Source: a virus. Taken from it: 62,252 nt of DNA. Shown piece by piece: positions 25,182-32,579 of this stretch; the first letter of the stretch is position 1, and every line of letters begins with the position of its first letter. The DNA lies in the IMG/VR virus record IMGVR_UViG_3300035092_000013, positions 1-62,252 of that record, one strand, 5' to 3'. The notes beneath the pieces were generated by a model that saw only the letters and a program-made list of their open reading frames with translations, did not search any database and was not told where the DNA came from. The position numbers and the translations under genes were made by a program.

Positions 25182-26738
25182 TCACCGCCCGGCGTTCGCG
25201 TCGCTGGGTGCCGTGTTGTCGCGGTTCGGCGGCTTCTCCTGCGTAGCCCCCTCCGAACCCGGCTCGATCGCCTGGGTCCCTTGGTCCTCCCCTGGCGGGA
25301 GAGCTTCCTGCCCCTGGGCTTGTATCTCGACGGCCTTTCCGGTGAGCTCCTTGAGGTACTGGGGATCCGCGCCAGGGGACAGCGCCTGCCGCAGGAGAAT
25401 GATGTCGATGAGCTCGGAGTTGGTCGGCATGTCCGAGTCCTCGAACCCGAGGTACCGCATGTAAGCGGTCGGAGAGATCGTGCCGTTGAGGAACGCCTTG
25501 TCGGCGTTCTCGCTGAGGTCCGGCTTCTGGGTGAGCTCACCCGCGTCATACCACGCGATGATCTCGTCACCCTCGGGGGTTCGCAGCTGCTCACCGGCCG
25601 CGACGAGCATGGGCCGCAGGTACGTCTTCGTCAGCGCCTGACACACCAGCTCGACCGGCGGCACGACGTGCTGACTGACCTCGTCATCCTTGATCTCCCA
25701 GGCACCCCAGTGGTTCACCTCGCCAAGACCGGTGATGCGTTCCTTGGAGATGTTCACCGTGGTGGCGAGTCGCTCGATCGCCTGGGCGCGCTGCTGGATG
25801 AGGTACTGGTCCATCGGCGTGAAGAACGTCAGATGCTTGATCTTGTCGAGGAACGCACCGTTGACCCGCATCGGGTACGGAAGTGCGGCCGACGCGGAAC
25901 CCGGGTTCTTGATGTTCCGAGACGCGATCTCCATCCACTCCGCGATGAAGGGATCGGGTGCGTCCTTGAACTGCGGGTTGACCGGGAAGGTCATCTCCTC
26001 GGGGAACAGCAGGACACCGTTCATCGCGATGCGCGAGACCAGCGAGGCGATGATGTGCTTGTCGTAGAGTGAGATCTCACGCAGGATCGGGATCGCTGAC
26101 TTGGACTGTGAGACGGACAGCCAGCCGTAGCGCGGATGCGGGTGCCGGATCTCCGCGACCATGCCCTCGATCGGCTCCCACATGCCGGGCATGACCTGGA
26201 TCTCGAACTGTCCCATCTCCACGGTGCGCGACTGGTTGCCACCACCGAACAGCGACGCGAACCGGCGCGAGGAGCCACCTCGCCGCGGCCGCACCTCATC
26301 ACCCGACTTGACGGACCACTGCATACCGATCAGCGGTTCCTTGCGGCCGACGAGGTAGCACTTCCCAACCAGCGGGATGTGAATCCCGAACGCCTCGTTG
26401 TTCTCGGGGTTGGAGATCTCGGCCATCAGGTCCGCAGCGGCACCGTCCTGCAGGATCTTCGGTTCATTCTCACCCTTCACCCGCACCGCGGCGACGAGAC
26501 GAACCCGCGAGATCGCCTGCGCCAGCCACCAGTGTGCGTAGCCGAACTCACCGACGATGTCGAGATAGTCCCAGATCTCGTCCTGCCAGCGTTCATACTG
26601 AAACAGCACGTTGGCACGCGGGTCGGCGGGGATGATCATACCGGCCGCGGTTAGCGAGTCCGGGTCACCGTGGCCGTTGACGCGAAGTGGGTACGGTGCG
26701 GTGGAGGACAGTAGTGTGGTCCGACGTCGATCCGACAT
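25182..26738 (-). CDS. Portal protein
   Basis: The 518-residue protein lies between the terminase region and the MuF gene and has the composition and layout of siphovirus portals: an N-terminal beta/alpha wing (FQYERWQDEIWDYLDIVGEF), a helical stem region (SAIPILREISLYDKHIIASL), then a crown/clip region (KERITGLGEVNHWGAWEIKD) and a Gln/Glu/Pro-rich tail. It should form the dodecameric DNA channel. Shine-Dalgarno AAGGAGG overlaps the stop of the upstream gene and precedes the ATG by five bases. Confidence 0.85.
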   Translation of the reverse strand: MSDRRRTTLLSSTAPYPLRVNGHGDPDSLTAAGMIIPADPRANVLFQYERWQDEIWDYLDIVGEFGYAHWWLAQAISRVRLVAAVRVKGENEPKILQDGAAADLMAEISNPENNEAFGIHIPLVGKCYLVGRKEPLIGMQWSVKSGDEVRPRRGGSSRRFASLFGGGNQSRTVEMGQFEIQVMPGMWEPIEGMVAEIRHPHPRYGWLSVSQSKSAIPILREISLYDKHIIASLVSRIAMNGVLLFPEEMTFPVNPQFKDAPDPFIAEWMEIASRNIKNPGSASAALPYPMRVNGAFLDKIKHLTFFTPMDQYLIQQRAQAIERLATTVNISKERITGLGEVNHWGAWEIKDDEVSQHVVPPVELVCQALTKTYLRPMLVAAGEQLRTPEGDEIIAWYDAGELTQKPDLSENADKAFLNGTISPTAYMRYLGFEDSDMPTNSELIDIILLRQALSPGADPQYLKELTGKAVEIQAQGQEALPPGEDQGTQAIEPGSEGATQEKPPNRDNTAPSDANAGR

Positions 26739-26748
26739 CGGCGCCTCC

Positions 26749-27129
26749 TTAGTCGGGCTCGTGTGTTGCGATGAGTCCGGTGACCGTGGAGGCGGCCAGC
26801 CAAATCAAGAACGGCATGGGAACGCTGGTGAAGTACGTCAGGCCCGTGATCAGACCACCCGAGACCCAGACGGAGACGCACCAGTCACACTCCCACAGGT
26901 ACGCCAGGCTCTGCCCAATGACACCCCAGTGGGGCTTAGGTGGGTGATCCTCGTTCGGTCGTCCGGCGTGCTTAACACGCCACACGGCGATGTAGTCATC
27001 GGAGGGGTCGAGCCAGTTGGTCACAAGGTAGCGAGGCACGGCGACCAGGGGGAACTTGTCGCGGGTCACGATCCGAGTGAGACGGTGAGTTGCGAGTGCG
27101 ATAAGCAGGTACAGGAGCCACGTCGGCAT
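26749..27129 (-). CDS. DUF1360-like small membrane protein
   Basis: The 126-residue protein has hydrophobic segments at about 3-14 and 88-120 and a central ECDWCVSVW, with conserved HRLTRIVTRDKFP near the N-terminus, which matches the DUF1360 family often encoded next to actinophage terminase and portal genes. Role unknown. It has no Shine-Dalgarno; a TACCGT hexamer lies six bases before ATG, just after the terminator at 27172-27206, so it is likely the first gene of the portal-capsid transcript and translated from a leaderless mRNA. Confidence 0.75.
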   Translation of the reverse strand: MPTWLLYLLIALATHRLTRIVTRDKFPLVAVPRYLVTNWLDPSDDYIAVWRVKHAGRPNEDHPPKPHWGVIGQSLAYLWECDWCVSVWVSGGLITGLTYFTSVPMPFLIWLAASTVTGLIATHEPD

Positions 27130-27135
27130 GATGCT

Positions 27136-27141
27136 ACGGTA
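27136..27141 (-). promoter_or_regulatory. -10 element of a putative leaderless promoter for the portal/capsid operon
   Basis: The minus strand shows TACCGT, six bases, then the ATG at 27129. It lies directly downstream of an intrinsic terminator that ends the preceding small-gene transcript, so a new promoter is needed here. Confidence 0.65.
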
Positions 27142-27171
27142 CTACGAAACCTAGGTGGGTCTTCTAAGACA

Positions 27172-27206
27172 CAAAAACGGCACCTAGGCGTTCACCTAGG
27201 TGCCGG
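27172..27206 (-). terminator. Rho-independent terminator ending the small-gene cluster
   Basis: An 11-bp perfect stem (27178-27188 with 27195-27205) is followed on the minus strand by TTTTTG. It separates the 73-residue gene from the DUF1360 gene. Confidence 0.9.
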
Positions 27207-27222
27207 GTTGAAGTCGAACTTC

Positions 27223-27444
27223 TTAGTCACCGGAGAACCGATAGATGGTTTCGTAGTCGACGATCTCAGGTTCAACGGACTCACGACCGTCGGTGATGCC
27301 GTCCTCGCGTGCCTCGTTGATGTCCTCTTCCCACCGATCGGCGATCTTCTCGATCGAGTCACGCATAGGACCAGACGCAGGCGCAGGAAACGCACCCTTG
27401 TAGATCGCATACTCGACAAACTTGACGATCTCTTCTCGTGTCAT
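27223..27444 (-). CDS. Small acidic protein of unknown function
   Basis: This 73-residue, strongly acidic protein (MTREEIVKFVEYAIYKG, IADRWEEDINEAREDG) is the last gene before the terminator. It has a good Shine-Dalgarno (AGGAGAG) and looks fully helical apart from the tail. I do not recognise it. Confidence 0.6.
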   Translation of the reverse strand: MTREEIVKFVEYAIYKGAFPAPASGPMRDSIEKIADRWEEDINEAREDGITDGRESVEPEIVDYETIYRFSGD

Positions 27445-27453
27445 GTCACTCTC

Positions 27454-27951
27454 CTATCGCCACTGAAGCTCGGGGAACTCGTCGAGTGCGGAGCGCCGGT
27501 CGTGGGACGGGTCGTAGTCCACGTCCTCCCAGCCCTCCCAGATGTTCGTCTGGATCGGCTCACGCGTGAGCTTCTTACCTCTGCGGGGCTTCCGCTTGAG
27601 TGAGATCTTGTTGGTGGCGAGCGCGTTGTAGAGCGCACTCCACACCCGGATGTACGCGTCGTGCAGGTCACGGTCCTTCACCGAGTTCTTAAAGTTCCCG
27701 TAATTGATGTCCTGTGCCATCCGAGCGACGGCCAGTGCCCAGTCGTCGTGGGTGCAGTAGAATCGGAACTCGTAGTCGCGATCCGGCTTACGAACGATCT
27801 CTCCCACCATCGGCATGTACCGGTTCTTCAGCTCGAGCAGGTGCTTCGCTCGCCGAGCACGGACCTGAAGCAGCCGATCATCACCCCGCGGGACGCTCTT
27901 CACGTCTCGCAGGGTCGTGGAGAATGCGCCGAAGTTCGTCAGTGTCCACAT
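27454..27951 (-). CDS. Conserved phage protein of unknown function
   Basis: The 165-residue protein begins MWTLTNFGAFSTTLRDV and contains DDRLLQVRARRAKHLLELK, RFYCTHDDWALAVARMAQDI and DLHDAYIRVWSALYNAL, a pattern that I recall from unassigned proteins in many actinophages. It is basic in the middle (LKRKPRRGKKL) and acidic at the end. Good Shine-Dalgarno (GAGAGGACAGG) before ATG. No function can be given. Confidence 0.7.
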   Translation of the reverse strand: MWTLTNFGAFSTTLRDVKSVPRGDDRLLQVRARRAKHLLELKNRYMPMVGEIVRKPDRDYEFRFYCTHDDWALAVARMAQDINYGNFKNSVKDRDLHDAYIRVWSALYNALATNKISLKRKPRRGKKLTREPIQTNIWEGWEDVDYDPSHDRRSALDEFPELQWR

Positions 27952-27968
27952 ATCCTGTCCTCTCCTGT

Positions 27969-28151
27969 TCAGTTGATGTTGACGGGCGGGATCGCGACGA
28001 TCGCGAACCCTTGCTCGAGCAGCAGGTTCTCAACATGCTCGGCAATGCGATGCGAGGACTCACGGAAGTGCTCAGGCGCTCCACCGTGGATCGCGTTCAC
28101 GAGCGCCTCGTAGGCGACCTGCTCTTCGTCGTTCCGCCGGATCTTCTCCAT
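27969..28151 (-). CDS. Small helical protein of unknown function
   Basis: Sixty residues, MEKIRRNDEEQVAYEALV to IAIPPVNIN region, mostly one or two helices with a Glu-rich face. The ATG shares a base with the stop of the preceding gene (TGATG), so it is translationally coupled. No match that I recognise. Confidence 0.55.
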   Translation of the reverse strand: MEKIRRNDEEQVAYEALVNAIHGGAPEHFRESSHRIAEHVENLLLEQGFAIVAIPPVNIN

Positions 28152-28423
28152 CACTCCACCACCCTTACGACGTTCACGATCCGCGTGATCTGGACGATTC
28201 GCGCCGGTGCCCACGTGTACCGAGCGTTCGAGTCACTTCGCCACGTGTCGATCGCGTCGATCGCGTCATCGACACTGACGTACTCGTTGGCGATGAACGG
28301 TGCGCTCTGAAACCAGACGCCCTTCTGGTGATGCATCGCCTTGGAGCCGTTCGACTCGATCTGCACCTCGTACGCGACCTGCACACCGAGAACGCCGTCA
28401 CTGACCATGCTTGGGTCGATCAT
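28151..28423 (-). CDS. Hypothetical protein, small beta-rich
   Basis: A 90-residue product when started at 28423, where GGAAAGGA lies eight bases upstream (an ATG six bases earlier is too close to it). It has GVLGVQVAYEVQIES, then YVSVDDAIDAIDTWRS and a strand-rich end (ARIVQITRIVNVVRVVE). Function unknown; coupled to the next gene. Confidence 0.55.
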   Translation of the reverse strand: MIDPSMVSDGVLGVQVAYEVQIESNGSKAMHHQKGVWFQSAPFIANEYVSVDDAIDAIDTWRSDSNARYTWAPARIVQITRIVNVVRVVE

Positions 28424-28513
28424 GATCATATCCTTTCCTCGATTCAGTGGCCGGATGGGCGTCGCACCCATACGCTGAGGTGTTCCAGCGTCGCTACCGT
28501 CCGGCCCACGTAC

Positions 28514-28801
28514 CTACATCTTATCCTGCAGCGCCGCGCGAGCCGCGCGGATCGAGCGCCGGACCACCGTCATCGCATCCGCGAGCGGCAGGCCCCACAG
28601 TGACTGTGCGAGCTCGACGAGCATCCACTGACCCATGTCCATCGCGTGCTCGGTCGCCTCGGCGGTGCTGACGAGCTTCATCGCCGCGATCTTGCTAACG
28701 TACGAGGTGACCATCCGGGTGAACGCGGCCTGCGAGTTCTCCGTGTTCAGTGCGAGTGCGATCTGCGCGAACTCGGTGTTGTTGTCCTTGTTCGACATCA
28801 T
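28514..28801 (-). CDS. Hypothetical helical protein
   Basis: This 95-residue protein (AQIALALNTENSQAAFTRMV, MGQWMLVELAQSLWGLPLAD) is predicted by eye to be all helical. It is the first gene after a sigma-70-type promoter at 28826-28854 and has a Shine-Dalgarno GAAGGGACAGG. No family recognised. Confidence 0.6.
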   Translation of the reverse strand: MMSNKDNNTEFAQIALALNTENSQAAFTRMVTSYVSKIAAMKLVSTAEATEHAMDMGQWMLVELAQSLWGLPLADAMTVVRRSIRAARAALQDKM

Positions 28802-28825
28802 CCTGTCCCTTCCTCGGTTGGTTCA

Positions 28826-28854
28826 ATAGTATCACACGTGGTGCGGTGGTGCAA
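28826..28854 (-). promoter_or_regulatory. Sigma-70-type promoter (TTGCAC, 17, TACTAT)
   Basis: On the minus strand TTGCAC (28854-28849) and TACTAT (28831-28826) are 17 bases apart with TGTGA directly before the -10. The same architecture recurs at 29665-29693, 33079-33107, 37202-37230 and on the plus strand at 59354-59382. Confidence 0.85.
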
Positions 28855-28859
28855 TGCGC

Positions 28860-29090
28860 CTAGCCCTGCACCTCGATCGGAACGATCTCATACCAGATCT
28901 CGCCGTCATCGGTCTCGCAGTACCAGCCGTCGGGAGTGACGCCCGGCACGGAGCGAACCTTCCACTCGACGTTCTCGTCCGCCTCGAAGTCACCAACGTA
29001 CCGCTTCGCCCGCTCCGCGGTACGGTAGAGTCCGAGGTCTTCATCCTCATCTGGAATGTTCAGCTGCCAGACGATCAGTCGCTCTTCCAC
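28860..29090 (-). CDS. Hypothetical acidic protein
   Basis: Seventy-six residues, GTG start behind GAAGGAATAGAC. It contains LIVWQLNIPDEDEDLGLYR and WYCETDDGEIWYEIVPIEV, is highly acidic and looks like a small beta domain. Not recognised. Confidence 0.6.
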   Translation of the reverse strand: MEERLIVWQLNIPDEDEDLGLYRTAERAKRYVGDFEADENVEWKVRSVPGVTPDGWYCETDDGEIWYEIVPIEVQG

Positions 29091-29092
29091 GT

Positions 29093-29245
29093 CTATTCCT
29101 TCTCATCAATCACGGCGGCGATCGCGGTAGCCAAGTCTCTCGCCCATTCATCCGACTCGGTGAACTCGACCTCATCCATTCCGTAGTTCGCCCAGTTGAA
29201 GTCCTTCACGGCGTTAAAGATCGCCTTCACCTTGTTGTCCTCCAT
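29093..29245 (-). CDS. Hypothetical 50-residue acidic protein
   Basis: ATG at 29245 follows GAGGATGAGACG. The product starts MEDNKVKAIFNAVKDF, has NYGMDEVEFTESDEWARDL and ends DEKE. It sits tightly between two genes of the same transcript. The function is unknown, but spacing and Shine-Dalgarno support it being real. Confidence 0.5.
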   Translation of the reverse strand: MEDNKVKAIFNAVKDFNWANYGMDEVEFTESDEWARDLATAIAAVIDEKE

Positions 29246-29261
29246 CGTCTCATCCTCTCAC

Positions 29262-29363
29262 TTACTTCAACAGGTCCACTACCTGAATGATCACCAGAGT
29301 CAGTAGGAACAGACCGCCGATGATCATTGCGATCCCCATCGCTTGTCCGATCTTGTTCTGCAT
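29262..29363 (-). CDS. Single-pass membrane peptide, 33 residues
   Basis: MQNKIGQAMGIAMIIGG followed by a hydrophobic run to LLK: one clear transmembrane segment with a short N-terminal cytoplasmic end. GAGAGG is nine bases upstream of the ATG. One of at least nine tiny membrane proteins in the accessory region. Confidence 0.5.
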   Translation of the reverse strand: MQNKIGQAMGIAMIIGGLFLLTLVIIQVVDLLK

Positions 29364-29376
29364 CTGAATCATCCTC

Positions 29377-29541
29377 TCAGTTCTTCCGAGTGACGGTGTA
29401 GCCACGCTTACTGAGCTCGATCTCAATGAATCGTGCGGTATCCGGCGCACTGAGGCTCGTCCCTTCAAGAAGACTCCTCATCGCATCGATAAGCGCGTAA
29501 TGTGCCTTTTGCGCCTCAGGAGTTCGCGTAACCTTCACCAT
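29377..29541 (-). CDS. Hypothetical 54-residue protein
   Basis: MVKVTRTPEAQKAHYALID through IELSKRGYTVTRKN. The ATG lies one base after the TAA of the 28-residue membrane peptide, so it is coupled to it. Basic, helix then strand. Unknown. Confidence 0.5.
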   Translation of the reverse strand: MVKVTRTPEAQKAHYALIDAMRSLLEGTSLSAPDTARFIEIELSKRGYTVTRKN

Positions 29542-29542
29542 C

Positions 29543-29629
29543 TTAACCCCACACCCCAAGTACGATTCCCGTGATGAACATCGCTATGAGAAGCAGTGCT
29601 ACGAGAACATCCTTCGTTCGACTGGTCAT
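29543..29629 (-). CDS. Single-pass membrane peptide, 28 residues
   Basis: MTSRTKDVLVALLLIAMFIT and a Gly-rich end: a basic N-terminus followed by one transmembrane helix. GGAGAGGATGATCGAG precedes the ATG. It is the first gene after the consensus promoter at 29665-29693. Confidence 0.45.
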   Translation of the reverse strand: MTSRTKDVLVALLLIAMFITGIVLGVWG

Positions 29630-29664
29630 CTCGATCATCCTCTCCGTTCTGTTCTTATAGTACC

Positions 29665-29693
29665 ATTATACACCACATCGTGACACCGTGCAA
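29665..29693 (-). promoter_or_regulatory. Near-consensus sigma-70 promoter (TTGCAC, 17, TATAAT)
   Basis: On the minus strand TTGCAC at 29693-29688, a 17-base spacer and a perfect TATAAT at 29670-29665. It lies just downstream of the terminase stop codon and should drive the cluster of small genes down to the terminator at 27172-27206. Confidence 0.9.
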
Positions 29694-29730
29694 CCGTATC
29701 GCGGCACAAAGTGTGCCATTATGATATCAT

Positions 29731-31302
29731 CTAGAACGAACGGCCGTCGCGCTCGTTTCCACCAAAGATGTCGTCGTGGTAGCGGTCCCAGACGTCCTGC
29801 GGTCCGGAGCCGGCGAGCACGTCGGTGGTGATCAGGTCGATGTTCGGCAGGATCGCCTCGTGATGCACCTCGAGGAACGCGAGCAGCAGGGCGTCGGACT
29901 TGTCGGGCGACATGCCCATCCGCTTGATGATCTCATCCTTGCGCTCGATCTTGACCTTGCCCGCGGAGTCCATGATCTCGTAGCGCGACGCGGTCAGCTC
30001 GGCGATCGTGTCGTCATCGACCCGCGTCAGGTCCCAGGTGCGCAGGCGGCAGTTCTCACGGCCGATGATCCAGTGCATGAAGGCGCGCATGTTCAGCACC
30101 TTCGTGTCATACCCCGCCGGAGGCGACTCGGCGAAGTTGACCGCGACGACCTCGGCGTCGTGTGCCCAGTCCCGTTCCGATCCAGCGGGGTTGGACCGGC
30201 TGCTGAGCTCCTTGAGTCGTCCGCAGATCCCCCAGCCGATGCCGGTCGAGTCGACCTTGACCCGCTGGACGTCCTGCTCTCGCAGGATCGTGGCGAGCTT
30301 ACCCACCGTCCGCATCGGGTCTGAGTCGATGAAGATGTACTCCTCCAGTGCGACACGTCCCTGCCGGACCCGCAGGATCGTCCGGTCACCGCCGCCTCCG
30401 ACGTCGATACCCGCCTCCTTCGGCGTGGCCGTGTTCAGCGGCAGCTCGGTGTTCTTGCAGGCGATAGCCCAGGCGTACGGGATCGTCGCGTACGGGTCAC
30501 CGACGGTGGGGAAGACACCCTCGCACTTCGACTGGAAGATCGCCGATTCGCGACCCCAGTGTTTCGCACGGTCCTCGACCCACACCGGGTGGATGAGCAC
30601 GTCGTTGACGTACCGCGGAACGTCCTCGCCGGTGAAGTTCGGTGTGTCCGCGTACCCGATCTTAATGACGTTCCAGTCGCTGTCCTTGGCGCAGACCTTG
30701 CCGAACTCCGTCTGGACGTCGTCCGGGTTGCCGATGACCAGGATCCGTGAGTGCTCGTTCGCGGCGAGCGTCGACGCGGCGTCCCACATCGACTTGACGA
30801 CGCCACAGGCCTCATCGATCACGACGAGCAGCTTCCGCGCGTGCAGACCCTGGAACGCGTGGGTGTTGTAGTCGCTGGGCTTGCGCCCGAACGCGACCAG
30901 CTCACGGCCGATGTACCACTCCGTCAGGTTCGTCCGGCCCGGCAGTCCGGCGTCACGGTGCAGCCGGTTGATCTCGCGCCAGAGGATCGCCTCGACCTGC
31001 GGTGCGGTCGGTGCCGTGGTCACGACGAACGCTTCACCCGGTAGGTGACAGTCGAGCCACCAGCAGACGGTCGTTCCCGCGACGAATGACTTACCCGTCT
31101 CGTGGCAGCTGTGAACGGCCGTCTTCCGGTGGTCACGGACACTCTGGATCGTCTCACGCTGCTTGGACCACAGGAACAGGTTCGCTCGCTCCTTCGTCCA
31201 CAGCACCGGGTCACGCTGGTAGCGCCGCCCGGGTGGATCCGCGAGCTGTAGCATCGCCTGACCCGGCGTTCCGATCCGTGGCAGTGAGCCGAGCTTCACC
31301 AT
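29731..31302 (-). CDS. Terminase large subunit
   Basis: The 523-residue protein has a Walker A variant SCHETGKSF near residue 64, Walker B LLVVIDEACG near residue 154, a coupling-type segment SRILVIGNPDD, and in the C-terminal nuclease domain the acidic residues GIDVGGGGDRT (near 296) and KVDSTGIGWG (near 352), then MSPDKSDALLLAF near the end. It should cut and translocate DNA into the capsid. There is no Shine-Dalgarno: TACCGT lies six bases before ATG inside a perfect dyad. The putative small subunit is far away (37823-38524), separated by accessory genes. Confidence 0.95.
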   Translation of the reverse strand: MVKLGSLPRIGTPGQAMLQLADPPGRRYQRDPVLWTKERANLFLWSKQRETIQSVRDHRKTAVHSCHETGKSFVAGTTVCWWLDCHLPGEAFVVTTAPTAPQVEAILWREINRLHRDAGLPGRTNLTEWYIGRELVAFGRKPSDYNTHAFQGLHARKLLVVIDEACGVVKSMWDAASTLAANEHSRILVIGNPDDVQTEFGKVCAKDSDWNVIKIGYADTPNFTGEDVPRYVNDVLIHPVWVEDRAKHWGRESAIFQSKCEGVFPTVGDPYATIPYAWAIACKNTELPLNTATPKEAGIDVGGGGDRTILRVRQGRVALEEYIFIDSDPMRTVGKLATILREQDVQRVKVDSTGIGWGICGRLKELSSRSNPAGSERDWAHDAEVVAVNFAESPPAGYDTKVLNMRAFMHWIIGRENCRLRTWDLTRVDDDTIAELTASRYEIMDSAGKVKIERKDEIIKRMGMSPDKSDALLLAFLEVHHEAILPNIDLITTDVLAGSGPQDVWDRYHDDIFGGNERDGRSF

Positions 31303-31318
31303 GCTACCACGGTAGCAT
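31301..31318 (-). promoter_or_regulatory. Leaderless promoter -10 inside an 8-bp dyad at the terminase start
   Basis: TACCGT (31314-31309) is six bases before the terminase ATG (31302-31300). The whole stretch is an inverted repeat, ATGCTACC then two bases then GGTAGCAT, which overlaps the -10 and the start codon and could be an operator. Confidence 0.6.
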
Positions 31319-31519
31319 CGTCAGCGTGTCCTCTTCCCACGGTGGGCATGGAATCGGTCGACACATCCTACGCCGCATCACCGAGTTACGTCCACCTCGC
31401 CGACGAACGACACGATCACGGTTGCGATCAACCTCGAACCGGTACAGGTTGAAGTTGATGAAAGATCCATTGGGACGAAACACCCCACGGTGTACCATCC
31501 GCCTCATATGTGAGTTCAC
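31304..31519 (-). CDS. Small Arg-rich protein of unknown function
   Basis: Seventy-one residues from a GTG with an excellent Shine-Dalgarno (AAGGAGATGAC). Very basic (RVVRRRGGRNSVMRRRM) with a Pro/Trp end. Its last codons contain the leaderless promoter for the terminase. It could bind nucleic acid, but nothing specific is recognised. Confidence 0.5.
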   Translation of the reverse strand: MNSHMRRMVHRGVFRPNGSFINFNLYRFEVDRNRDRVVRRRGGRNSVMRRRMCRPIPCPPWEEDTLTMLPW

Positions 31520-31528
31520 GTCATCTCC

Positions 31529-31735
31529 TTACTTCTTCCTCGTCTGGTCGATCTCCCACGCCTGGTGTACGTCGTGCTGAAGCTGCTCCAGCGGGGTCGC
31601 GGAACGGTACGGGGTCGGGTGCTTCGACGCTAGACCGGTCGACGGCAGACGACCGATGAGGGCGAGTACCAGCACCGCGATCCCGACGATAACCACCCGA
31701 CCACACAGGATCAGGATGTCACGTCTGGTCCACAT
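31529..31735 (-). CDS. Small single-pass membrane protein
   Basis: Sixty-eight residues: MWTRRDILILCGRVV then a hydrophobic helix to about residue 30, followed by a soluble helical tail (LEQLQHDVHQAWEIDQTRKK). GAGAGGAGTG upstream. Function unknown. Confidence 0.55.
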   Translation of the reverse strand: MWTRRDILILCGRVVIVGIAVLVLALIGRLPSTGLASKHPTPYRSATPLEQLQHDVHQAWEIDQTRKK

Positions 31736-31766
31736 CTTGTCATCACACTCCTCTCAACCAAAAGGA

Positions 31767-31800
31767 AGAGCGACGAACCTTCCGGCTCGTCGCTCTTTTT
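31767..31800 (-). terminator. Bidirectional-looking terminator hairpin
   Basis: A 10-bp perfect stem (31767-31776 with 31787-31796). On the plus strand it is followed by TTTTTCG and on the minus strand by TTCCTTTT. The surrounding genes are on the minus strand, so it ends the transcript carrying the membrane peptides upstream (31819-32170). Confidence 0.7.
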
Positions 31801-31818
31801 CGTTCGAGAGGTCTAGGT

Positions 31819-31941
31819 CTAAGGTATCAGGTGCGTCATGTTAGCGTAGATGCACGCGATCCCGATGATGAGAACGCCGATGATCGCGAGCACCAGGTCT
31901 ATCTTGCCGTTGTTGTGCGGTGGCAGTGGTGTGGTCGGCAC
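31819..31941 (-). CDS. Single-pass membrane peptide, 40 residues
   Basis: GTG shares a base with the TAG of the preceding gene. The product has a soluble Pro-rich start (PTTPLPPHNNGKID), one hydrophobic helix and the end YANMTHLIP. Third of three overlapping membrane-peptide genes. Confidence 0.5.
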   Translation of the reverse strand: MPTTPLPPHNNGKIDLVLAIIGVLIIGIACIYANMTHLIP

Positions 31942-32051
31942 TATGACACACCGCCAATCACGTTCCAGAGCCAGCAGCCTCCGCAGAGGCAGAGCAGCAT
32001 CCCGATCAGGATGCTGCCCATCAGCGACCATGAGCTGACGCGCTTGCTCAA
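31941..32051 (-). CDS. Cys-rich membrane peptide, 36 residues
   Basis: A TTG start overlaps the previous stop (TTGA). MSKRVSSWSLMGSILIG is followed by a hydrophobic stretch with LCLCGGCW. One transmembrane helix with three clustered cysteines. Function unknown. Confidence 0.45.
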   Translation of the reverse strand: MSKRVSSWSLMGSILIGMLLCLCGGCWLWNVIGGVS

Positions 32052-32170
32052 CTCTCGCCGCCGCCTCCGCGCTTGATCGTCCAGACGATCGCGCTGACGA
32101 ACAGGAACACCATGACACCGCACGCGATCCAGCCGAGCGTGTCCACGTCTCCCCAGGTTGCCTGGTCCAT
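32048..32170 (-). CDS. Single-pass membrane peptide, 40 residues
   Basis: MDQATWGDVDTLGWIACG, then a hydrophobic helix and a basic KRGGGGES tail. ATG follows GGTAGGG. First of a chain of three overlapping small membrane genes (32170 down to 31819). Confidence 0.45.
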   Translation of the reverse strand: MDQATWGDVDTLGWIACGVMVFLFVSAIVWTIKRGGGGES

Positions 32171-32182
32171 CCCTACCTCTTT

Positions 32183-32452
32183 CTACTTCGTCGTGGTGTT
32201 TCCGCACCAAGCGTCCCACTCTGGGACGCGGCCGATCGCGTTGAGGTCGCGCGTGGTCGTGTAGAACGCCACGCCACCGATGCAGAGCCGAACGATGTTC
32301 GGGTGCTGGTCCAGGTTCGCGTAGATCTCGATCTTGTCGGGATCCTTGATCGGGACACCCTCCAGGTCGCGCGTATTCGCGCCGCAGCCGGCGAGCACCA
32401 GACCCGCGGCTACGACCGCGACGATTCCAGCGAACTTCTTACCTCGTGTCAT
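32183..32452 (-). CDS. Small lipoprotein
   Basis: Eighty-nine residues with a signal peptide (MTRGKKFAGIVAVVAAG) and a lipobox LAGC at Cys23, so it should be lipid-modified on the outside of the host membrane. The mature part (about 66 residues) has two cysteines and a beta pattern. Phage lipoproteins of this type sometimes block superinfection; here this is only a possibility. Confidence 0.75.
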   Translation of the reverse strand: MTRGKKFAGIVAVVAAGLVLAGCGANTRDLEGVPIKDPDKIEIYANLDQHPNIVRLCIGGVAFYTTTRDLNAIGRVPEWDAWCGNTTTK

Positions 32453-32479
32453 GTCATACCCTTCGTCGGTCTTACTGAG

Positions 32480-32555
32480 TGGATCACATCGGAATCGAAC
32501 CGACCGCTCTCCGGAACCTCGCTGTCCGGCGGTGGTGCCTCCCCACCTCTGACCC
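32480..32555 (-). other. tRNA-like sequence, probably degenerate
   Basis: The minus strand contains a canonical T-arm (GUCGG UUCGAUU CCGAU) followed by GUGAUCC A, and 76 bases upstream GGGUCAG can pair with that acceptor strand at six of seven positions. A D-arm GUGG...CCAC fits. The anticodon arm does not: the best stem has a nine-base loop and no U33. I read it as a tRNA remnant or a tRNA-like element, not a working tRNA. Confidence 0.3.
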
Positions 32556-32579
32556 TTGAGCCGCCTTGCGGCGGCCTTC

